64,000 nt of DNA, from positions 62,001 through 126,000 of the forward strand of contig JARFIW010001186.1 in the NCBI GenBank assembly GCA_036346225.1, read 5' to 3'. Within the stretch, counting starts at the first letter, position 1. Each line of letters starts with the position of its first letter. Positions 24,004 to 33,284 of the stretch are shown here, piece after piece. This DNA is from Platerodrilus igneus. Lineage: Eukaryota; Arthropoda; Insecta; Coleoptera; Lycidae. The position numbers and the translations under genes are program-made. The notes below the pieces were generated by a model. That model worked only from the letters and a program-made list of their open reading frames with translations, ran no database searches and was not told the DNA's origin.

Positions 24004-24970
24004 GGAATTTGTAGTCTGCCTAATATACACGTAGCCATCTCTAATCCATACAAAACATATCTTTTTTCCTTCTTCATAGTTCTGACTGGTGCAAAAATTT
24101 TATTATTCTTCACGGTTAAGTGCTGGTTTATTTAGATAATGGACGAACAATGTTGAAAACCTACTTGACCAGCATTAATTCGTTTGCCTTTATATGCGGA
24201 GTGTACATCTAGTTTTGTAACTCTCCTTGAGAATCTGCATATAATTGATGATTGTGTATTTGTACCATTAGGTCTTTTCATACGATGAGAACTATCAATT
24301 TCAGATTCATGTATAGTAACACCGATAAAACTACATATTTTTATAATAATTTTATTTGTTTCTTCATTCTCAGTATAAGGAATACCAGCAAATTCAAGGT
24401 TATATAATTTACTTCGTCTTTCATTGTCTTCGTCTTTTGCTGAAAGCACATTGATGGAAACTAAAGCTGCCTGAAGATCTGTATTTATTTCACGATTTGC
24501 ACTTTTCAATTGTTCAATTTCTTGCTTTAATTCACCATTTTTTTTGTGTATTTGATGATATATCCATTTGCATTTTTTCAATTCTTTCGAACTTGGTTAG
24601 AATCACTTGGAGCACATTTTTAATTTCAAGACATTTCTTGCTTTATGATTCCATTATCTGTCTTACAATCTGGACATCTAAGTTCTAAAATTCGTTTCCT
24701 TATTGGCATACATTTAACTTCAGATGCACAAAGCCCTATACAGCTAGCATGAAGACTTCGTTGGCAGTTATCACATTTGTAAAAGGTTTCAGATGTGTTA
24801 TTATTGTTCTCACATATAACACAAATTTCGACTTCATTTGAGCCTTTTTCACTCATTATTAAAATATTTTTAGTAAAATGCTTCAAGGTTATGTTCACTT
24901 TCAAAAGATTCGTTAACTTGACAATACAGATTTCTTGATGTAGAATCCCAATAAAAGTGAAGTTTCGCAC
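24004..24970 (-). pseudogene. LINE ORF1 with PHD finger and coiled coil
   Basis: Minus-strand frames 24970-24626 and 24581-24132 plus a tail to about 24004. The first holds a PHD-type zinc finger: CVICENN, FYKCDNC, LHASC and LRCPDC. Next come a coiled-coil stretch (ELKQEIEQLKSANREI) and the ORF1 C-terminal region (LYNLEFAGIPYTENEETNK, SIICRFSRR). The tail (LTVKNNKIFAPVRTM ... CILGRLQIPGR) ends 20 bp before the copia insertion site. PHD-finger ORF1 proteins are known in CR1/L2-group LINEs. At least two frameshifts break it. It belongs with ORF2 at 15247-16624. Confidence 0.8.
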
Positions 24971-25339
24971 TTTTGTTCAATTGTTCCAAAGTAAGAAGAT
25001 TAAATATTAACTCAATAACTTCTTCTAGAAAATTGTGTTTTTTCTTCTTTAAGGCTTTTAAATCACATATGCGCGATATTTTACTGAAACTACAAAAATG
25101 TATTTCGAGGTTATAATTCACTAAAGTTTCAAACGCATTTAGAAATTCTGTTTTCTGATTTGTAAATAATGTTGTCACGGCAAAACAAACTAATATAAGA
25201 TTTTTTAATTTACTTACAAGCGATGTTTTACTAAAATTACGAAACATGTGCTTTGAGGTTATACTCCAATGAAATTCAAAATACATAGAGAAATTGTATT
25301 TTTCTTTAGTAAATAATGGGATCCAAGTGAAACAAATTA
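24971..25339 (-). other. Probable LINE 5' UTR
   Basis: Sequence upstream of ORF1, ending where the foldback element begins. It includes two related blocks (tcgaggttataattcac near 25100 and gaggttatactccaat near 25255) with matching context, suggesting an imperfect duplication of about 155 bp. Open frames here have no recognised domain. Confidence 0.4.
25331..25339 (+). repeat. Foldback target-site duplication (aacaaatta), left
   Basis: Nine bases aacaaatta directly before the left end; the same nine bases occur at 32856-32864 directly after the right end. A 9-bp duplication is the size made by Mutator-like and Foldback transposases. Confidence 0.65.
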
Positions 25340-25619
25340 TGATAGTGAAGCTAACGGCCACTATCTACCGGCCGCTAAATATGGATACGCCTACCAATCT
25401 ATAACACAAAAAAACCACGCCCACTGAACTGAACAAGCATTTCTATTGTTCAATTATGTTTCGTATATTGATTCAATTATCTTTACGCACTTTAAATCTA
25501 AGGACGATTGAAAAAAAAATAACTTTGAGATTCCTATATTATTCTTAGGTGTATATTTTAAGCGGTTGCTCTTTTAAATTGAAATACATGTCATTTTCTT
25601 AACTTGTGTAAGACCTGAG

Positions 25620-28600
25620 CTCTTAAAACTTCTTAGACTGCTACTATAGGTATACTAAAACAACCTATATCTTTTACAGAAACGTGTTCGCTCCGGTTCA
25701 CTAACTTTTTGGAATTTTCGTAATGACACTATAAGAAAATTAAAATTTTTTTTCTTAGCTATTGTAATACCTGCGCTCTTGAAACTTGGTAGGCAGTTAG
25801 TGGAGGTGTACTAAAACAACCCGTATCTTTTACAGAAACGTGTTCGCCCCGGTTCACTAACTTTTTGGAATTTTCGTAATAACACTATAAGAAAATTAAA
25901 AAATTTGTTTCTTAGTTTTTGTAATACCTGCGCTCTTGAAACTTGGTAGGCGGTTAGTGTAGGTGTACTAAAACAACCCATTTCTTTTACAGAAACGTGT
26001 TCGCCCTGGTTCACTAACATTTTGGAATTTTCGTAATGACACTATAAGAAAATTAAAAAATTTGTTTCTTAGTTTTTGTAATACCTGCGCTCTTGAAACT
26101 TAGTAGGCAGTTAGTGTAGGTGTACTAAAACAACCCATTTCTTTTACAGAAACGTGTTCGCCCCGGTTCACTAACTTTTTGGAATTTTCGTAATGACACT
26201 ATAAGAAAATTAAAAATTTTTCTTAGCTTTGTAATACCTGCGCCCTTGAAACTTGGTAGGCGGTTAGTGTAGGTGTACTAAAACAACCCATTTCTTTTAC
26301 AGAAACGTGTTCGCCCCGGTTCACTAACTTTTTGGAATTTTCGTAATGACACTATAAGAAAATTAAAAAATTTTTTCTTAGCTTTTGTAATACCTGCGCC
26401 CTTGAAACTTGGTAGGCGGTTAGTGTAGGTGTACTAAAACAACCCATTTCTTTTACAGAAACGTGTTCGCCCTGGTTCACTAACATTTTGGAATTTTCGT
26501 AATGACACTATAAGAAAATTAAAAAATTTGTTTCTTAGTTTTTGTAATACCTGCGCTCTTGAAACTTAGTAGGCAGTTAGTGTAGGTGTACTAAAACAAC
26601 CCATTTCTTTTACAGAAACGTGTTCGCCCCGGTTCACTAACTTTTTGGAATTTTCGTAATGACACTATAAGAAAATTAAAATATTTTTTCTTAGCTTTTG
26701 TAATACCTGCGCTCTTGAAACTTGGTAGGCAGTTAGTGAGGTGTACTAAAACAACCCATTTCTTTTACAGAAACGTGTTCGCCCTGGTTCACTAACTTTT
26801 GGAATTTTCGTAATGACACTATAAGAAAATTAAAAAATTTGTTTCTTAGTTTTTGTAATACCTGCGCTCTTGAAACTTGGTAGGCAGTTAGTGTAGGTGT
26901 ACTAAAACAACCCATTTCTTTTACAGAAACGTGTTCGCCCCGGTTCACTAACTTTTTGGAATTTTCGTAATGACACTATAAGAAAATTAAAAAATTTTTT
27001 CTTAGCTTTTGTAATACCTGCGCCCTTGAAACTTGGTAGGCGGTTAGTGTAGGTGTACTAAAACAACCCATTTCTTTTACAGAAACGTGTTCGCCCCGGT
27101 TCACTAACTTTTTGGAATTTTCGTAATGACACTATAAGAAAATTAAAAAATTTTTTCTTAGCTTTTGTAATACCTGCGCCCTTGAAACTTGGTAGGCGGT
27201 TAGTGTAGGTGTACTAAAACAACCCATTTCTTTTACAGAAACGTGTTCGCCCTGGTTCACTAACATTTTGGAATTTTCGTAATGACACTATAAGAAAATT
27301 AAAAAATTTGTTTCTTAGTTTTTGTAATACCTGCGCTCTTGAAACTTAGTAGGCAGTTAGTGTAGGTGTACTAAAACAACCCATTTCTTTTACAGAAACG
27401 TGTTCGCCCTGGTTCACTAACTTTTTGGAATTTTCGTAATGACACTATAAGAAAATTAAACAATTTTTTTCTTAGTTTTTGTAATACCTGCGCTCTTGAA
27501 ACTTGGTAGGCAGTTAGTGTAGGTGTACTAAAACAACCCGTATCTTTTACAGAAACGTGTTCGCCCCGGTTCACTAACTTTTTGGAATTTTCGTAATGAC
27601 ACTATAAGAAAATTAAAAAATTTGTTTCTTAGTTTTTGTAATACCTGCGCTCTTGAAACTTGGTAGGCAGTTAGTGTAGGTGTACTAAAACAACCCATTT
27701 CTTTTACAGAAACGTGTTCGCCCCGGTTCACTAACTTTTTGGAATTTTCGTAATGACACTATAAGAAAATTAAAAAATTTTTTCTTAGTTTTTGTAATAC
27801 CTGCGCTTTTGAAACTTGGTAGCTGGTTAGTGTAGGTGTACTAAAACAACCCATTTCTTTTACAGAAACGTGTTCGCCCCGGTTCACTAACTTTTTGGAA
27901 TTTTCGTAATGACACTATAAGAAAATTAAAAAATTTTTTCTTAGCTTTTGTAATACCTGCGCACTTGAAACTTGGTAGGCGGTTAGTGTAGGTGTACTAA
28001 AACAACCCATTTCTTTTACAGAAACGTGTTCGCCCTGGTTCACTAACTTTTTGGAATTTTCGTAATGACACTATAAGAAAATTGAAAAATTTTTTTTTTA
28101 GTTTTTGTAATACCTGCGCTCTTGAAACTTGGTAGGCAGTTAGTGTAGGTGTACTAAAACAACCCATTTCTTTTACAGAAACGTGTTCGCCCCGGTTCAC
28201 TAACTTTTTGGAATTTTCGTAATGACACTATAAGAAAATTAAACAATTTTTCTTAGTTTTGTAATACCTGCGCTCTTGAAACTTGGTAGGCAGTTAGTGT
28301 AGGTGTACTAAAACAACCCGTATCTTTACAGAAACGTGTTCGCCCCGGTTCACTAACTTTTTGGAATTTTCGTAATGACGCTATAAGAAAATTAAAAAAT
28401 TTTTTTCTTAGTTTTTGTAATACCTGCGCTCTTGAAACTTGGTAGGCAGTTAGTGTAGGTGTACTAAAACAACCCATTTTTTACAGAAACGTGTTCGCCC
28501 CGGTTCACTAACTTTTGGAATTTTCGTAATGACACTATAAGAAAATTAAAAAATTTTTTCTTAGTTTTTGTAATACCTGCGCTCTTGAAACTTGGTAGGC

Positions 28601-30960
28601 AGTTAGTGTAGGTGTACTAAAACAACCCGTATCTTTTACAGAAACGTGTTCGCCCCGGTTCACTAACTTTTTGGAATTTTCGTAATGACGCTATAAGAAA
28701 ATTAAAAAAATTTTTTCTTAGTTTTTGTAATACCTGCGCTCTTGAAACTTGGTGGGCAGTTAGTGTGGGTGTACTAAAACAACCCATTTTTTTTTACAGA
28801 AACGTGTTCGCCCCGGTTCACTAACTTTTTGGAATTTTCGTAATGACACTATAAGAAAATTAAAAAATTTTTTTCTTAGTTTTTGTAATACCTGCGCTCT
28901 TGAAACTTGGTAGGCAGTTAGTGTAGGTGTACTAAAACAACCCATTTTTTTTTACAGAAACGTGTTCGCCCCGGTTCACTAACTTTTTGGAATTTTCGTA
29001 ATGACACTATAAGAAAATTAAACAATTTTTCTTAGTTTTGTAATACCTGCGCTCTTGAAACTTGGTAGGCAGTTAGTGTGGTGTACTAAAACAACCCATT
29101 TCTTTTACAGAAACGTGTTCGCCCCGGTTCACTAACTTTTTGGAATTTTCGTAATGACACTATAAGAAAATTAAAAATTTTTTCTTAGTTTTGTAATACC
29201 TGCGCTCTTGAAACTTGGTAGGCAGTTAGTGTGGTGTACTAAAACAACCCATTCTTTACAGAAACGTGTTCGCCCGGTTCACTAACTTTTGGAATTTTCG
29301 TAATGACACTATAAGAAAATTAAAAATTTTTTTAGTTTTGTAATACCTGCGCTCTTGAAACTTGGTAGGCAGTTAGTGTGGGTGTACTAAAACAACCCAT
29401 TTTTTACAGAAACGTGTTCGCCCCGGTTCACTAACTTTTGGAATTTTCGTAATGACACTATAAGAAAATTAAAAATTTTTCTTAGTTTTGTAATACCTGC
29501 GCTCTTGAAACTTGGTAGGCAGTTAGTGTGGGTGTACTAAAACAACCCTATCTTTTACAGAAACGTGTTCGCCCCGGTTCACTAACTTTTGGAATTTTCG
29601 TAATGACACTATAAGAAAATTAAAAATTTTTTCTTAGTTTTGTAATACCTGCGCTCTTGAAACTTGGTAGCAGTTAGTGTAGGTGTACTAAAACAACCCA
29701 TATCTTTTACAGAAACGTGTTCGCCCCGGTTCACTAACTTTTGGAATTTTCGTAATGACACTATAAGAAAATTAAAAATTTTTCTTAGTTTTGTAATACC
29801 TGCGCCTTGAAACTTGGTAGGCAGTTAGTGTGGGTGTACTAAAACAACCCATATCTTTTACAGAAACGTGTTCGCCCCGGTTCACTAACTTTTGGAATTT
29901 TCGTAATGACACTATAAGAAAATTAAAAATTTTTCTTAGTTTTGTAATACCTGCGCTCTTGAAACTTGGTAGGCAGTTAGTGTAGGTGTACTAAAACAAC
30001 CCTATCTTTACAGAAACGTGTTCGCCCGGTTCACTAACTTTTGGAATTTTCGTAATGACACTATAAGAAAATTAAAAATTTTTTCTTAGTTTTGTAATAC
30101 CTGCGCTCTTGAAACTTGGTAGGCAGTTAGTGTGGTGTACTAAAACAACCCATTTCTTTACAGAAACGTGTTCGCCCCGGTTCACTAACTTTTTGGAATT
30201 TTCGTAATGACACTATACGAAAATTAAACATTGTTTCTTAAGTTTTGTAATACCTGCGCTCTTGAAACTTGGTAGCAGTTAGTGTGGTGTACTAAAACAA
30301 CCCAGTTATAACTTTTACAGAAACGTGTTCGCCCCGGTTCACTAACTTTTGGAATTTTCGTAATGACACTATAAGAAAATTAAAAATTTTTATTTCTTAG
30401 TATTGTAATACCTGCGCCTTGAAACTTGGTAGGCGAGTTAGTGATGGTGTACTAAAACAACCCTATCTTTACAGAAACGTGTTCGCCCGGTTCACTAAAT
30501 TTTTGGAATTTTCGTAATGACACTATAAGAAAATTAAAATATTTTTTAGTTTGTAATACCTGCGCCTTGAAACTTGGTAGACAGATTAGGGTGGTGTACT
30601 AACAACAACCCATATCTTTTACAGAAACGTATTCCCCCGGTTCACTAAATTTTTGGAATTTTCTAATGACACTATAAGAAAATTCAAAATTTACGAATTT
30701 TCTTAAAACGGTTTTGTAATACCTGCGCCCTTGAAACTTGGTAGACAGTTAGTGTGGTGTACTAAAAACAACCCATATCTTTTACAGAACGTTATCTCCC
30801 CCGTTCACTAACTTTTTGGAATTTTCCTAATGACACTATAAAGAAAATTAAAAAATTTAATTCTTAGCTTTTGTAATACCTGCGCCCTTGAAACTTGGTA
30901 GGCAGTTAGTGTAGGTGTACTAAAACAACCCATATCTTTTACAGAAACGTGTTCGCCAGG
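25620..30960 (+). repeat. ~156-bp satellite array, left orientation (about 34 units)
   Basis: Tandem units containing gaaacgtgttcgccccggtt, ggaattttcgtaatgacact, aatacctgcgctcttgaaac and ggtgtactaaaacaaccc. Units from 25,620 to about 28,900 are very uniform. From about 28,950 on, homopolymer runs shorten and small deletions accumulate, most strongly after 30,200. The ~67-aa minus-strand frames (with GEHVSVKEMGCFSTPTLTAY) simply translate one unit plus the next and are not genes. Confidence 0.95.
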
Positions 30961-32590
30961 TTTTTTATAGTGTTATTACGAAAATTCAAAAGTTAGTGAA
31001 ACCGGGCGAACACGTTTCTGTAAAAGATAGGGTTGTTTTAGTACACCCACTAACGCCTACTAAGTTTCAAGAGCGCAGGTATTACAATAACTAAGAAAAA
31101 ATTTTAATTTTCTTATAGTGTCATTACGAAAATTCCAAAAGTTAGTGAACGGCGAACACGTTTCTGTAAAGAAATGGGTTGTTTTAGTACACCACACTAA
31201 CCGCCTACCAAGTTTCAAGGCGCAGGTATTAAAAACTAAGAACAAATTTTTAATTTTCTTATAGTGCATTACGAAAATTCCAAAAGTTAGTGAACCAGGG
31301 CGAACACGTTTCTGTAAAAGAAATGGGTTGTTTTAGTACACCTACACTAACCGCCTACCAAGTTTCAAGGGCGCAGGTATTACAAAACTAAGAAAAAATT
31401 TTTAATTTTCTTATAGTGTCATTACGAAAATTCCAAAATAGTGAACCGGTACGTTTCTGTAAAGAAATGGGTTGTTTTAACCACCCGCCTACAAGTTTCA
31501 AGCGCAGGTATCAAACTAAGAACAATTTTAATTTTCTTATAGTGCATTACGAAAATTCAAAAGTTAGTGAACCAGGCTCGTTTTGTAAGAAATGGTTGTT
31601 ACACCCACACTAACTGCCTACCAAGTTTCAAGGGCGCAGGTATTACAAAAACTAAGAAACAAATTTTTTAATTTTCTTATAGTGTCATTACGAAAATTCC
31701 AAAATGTTAGTGAACCAGGGCGAACACGTTTCTGTAAAAGATACGGGTTGTTTTAGTACACCTCCACTAACTGCCTACCAAGTTTCAAGAGCGCAGGTAT
31801 TACAATAGCTAAGTAAAAAAAAATTTTAGTTTTCTTATAGTGTCATTACGAAAATTCCAAAAAGTTAGTGAACCAGGGCGAACACGTTTCTGTAAAAGAT
31901 ACGGGTTGTTTTAGTACACCTCCACTAACTGCCTACCAAGTTTCAAGAGCGCAGGTATTACAATAGCTAAGTAAAAAAAAATTTTAGTTTTCTTATAGTG
32001 TCATTACGAAAATTCCAAAAAGTTAGTGAACCGGGGCGAACACGTTTCTGTAAAAGAAATGGGTTGTTTTAGTACACCTACACTAACTGCCTACCAAGTT
32101 TCAAGAGCGCAGGTATTACAAAATCCAAGAAAAACATTTTTTAATTTTCTTATAGTGTCATTACGAAAATTCCAAAAAGTTAGTGAACCGCGGCGAACAC
32201 GTTTCTGTAAAAGATTTGGGCTGTTTTAGTACACCTACACTAACTGCCTACCAAGTTTCAAGAGCGCAGGTCAAAAGTTAAGAAAAAAAATTTTTAATTA
32301 TCTTATAGTGTCATTACGAAAATTCTAAAAAGTTAGTGAACCGGGGCGAACATGTTTCTGTAAAAGAAAATGGTTGTTTTAGTACACCTACACTAACTGC
32401 CTACCAAGTTTCAACGGCGCAGGTATTACAAAAGTTAAGAAAAACATTTTTTAATTTTCTTATTGTGTCATTACGAAAATTCCAAAAAGTTAGTGAACCG
32501 GGGCGAACACGTTACTGTAAAATATATAGGTTGTTTTAGTATACCTACAGTAGCCGTCTAACAAGTTTTAAGAGCGCAGCTTTTACACGA
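30961..32590 (-). repeat. ~156-bp satellite array, opposite orientation (about 10 units)
   Basis: Same unit as the left array in reverse complement, beginning at the turn point ttttttatagtgtt. Units at 31,060-31,620 are shortened by many small deletions (the unit around 31,430-31,560 is the worst); units from 31,640 rightwards are clean again. The outermost units (32,230-32,590) are diverged and run into the unique right terminus. Confidence 0.93.
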
Positions 32591-32855
32591 GTTAAGAAAA
32601 TGACATGTATTTCAATTTAAAAGAGCAACCGCTTAAAATATACACCTAAGAATAATATAGGAATCTCAAAGTTATTTTTTTTTCAATCGCCCTTAGATTT
32701 AAAATGCGTAAAGATAATTGGATCAATATACGAAACATAGTTGAACAATAGAAATGCTTGTTCAGTTCAGTAGGCGTGGTTTTGTTGTGTTGTAGATTGG
32801 TAGGCGTATCCATATTTAGCGGCCGGTAGATAGTGGCCGCTAGCTTCACTAACGT

Positions 32856-32864
32856 AACAAATTA
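32856..32864 (+). repeat. Foldback target-site duplication, right
   Basis: aacaaatta, identical to 25331-25339. Confidence 0.65.
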
Positions 32865-33183
32865 CTTTAAGGCTCTTAAATTCCACTTCCACACAATATT
32901 TTACTTGAATTACGGCATATAATCAGACTTCCAAGCACACTGATTTTTAACAGGTCATGTTGGTTACATAACCACACTACAGCAGATGTTTGTCAAATTT
33001 CATAACAAGTAAATACACAAGTGTGTCCATCTATTAACACAAATAGATATAACTGAACAGATTTAGCCAAGTTTTACACATGTCTCATTCAAAACATATC
33101 ACATTCATAGCACCGTTCCCCTACCTATTGTTTGTGTTGCATCATATTAAGAGTTGGCTTTGAACTAATCTTGTCATTTACAG

Positions 33184-33284
33184 GAAATGATCGTGGTCCA
33201 GAATCTTTTACAACATGTCAACTAACAGATTTAACTAGTAATCTATTATGATTTGAAAAACAACTCCTAAAAAATGTTGATGTA
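33184..33284 (+). other. 5' part of the KANSL1 exon (probable 5' UTR) with splice acceptor
   Basis: A consensus acceptor (ttgtcatttacag, AG at 33182-33183) begins an exon that runs into the coding region. The KANSL1 frame is open back from the ATG to TGA at 33249-33251, and open again upstream of that to the acceptor, so the leader is open apart from one stop. Either this is 5' UTR, or coding sequence once extended upstream and has been cut by that TGA. Transcription from further left across the foldback element is implied. Confidence 0.55.

Larger units (their letters stand above)
25340..32855. mobile_element. Foldback element made of opposed satellite arrays, 7.5 kb
   Basis: Unique ends of about 250 bp are inverted copies: 25340-25610 (agtgaagctaacggccac, accggccgctaaatatgg) and 32595-32855. 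Between them lie two opposed arrays of the same ~156-bp unit that meet near 30960. A 9-bp direct repeat flanks it. This is the architecture of Drosophila Foldback elements: long inverted repeats largely made of tandem repeats. No transposase gene lies inside, so it is non-autonomous. It sits about 330 bp upstream of the KANSL1 coding exon. Confidence 0.85.

Noticed and set aside
25811..28945. Series of ~67-aa minus-strand frames with the same GEHVSVKEMGCF-type words
   Set aside because: They are translations of the ~156-bp satellite; when the unit length drifts by one base the frame closes. No sign of coding selection.
25620..32590. CRISPR-like array
   Set aside because: Repeats are long, contiguous and without unique spacers, in a eukaryotic foldback element.
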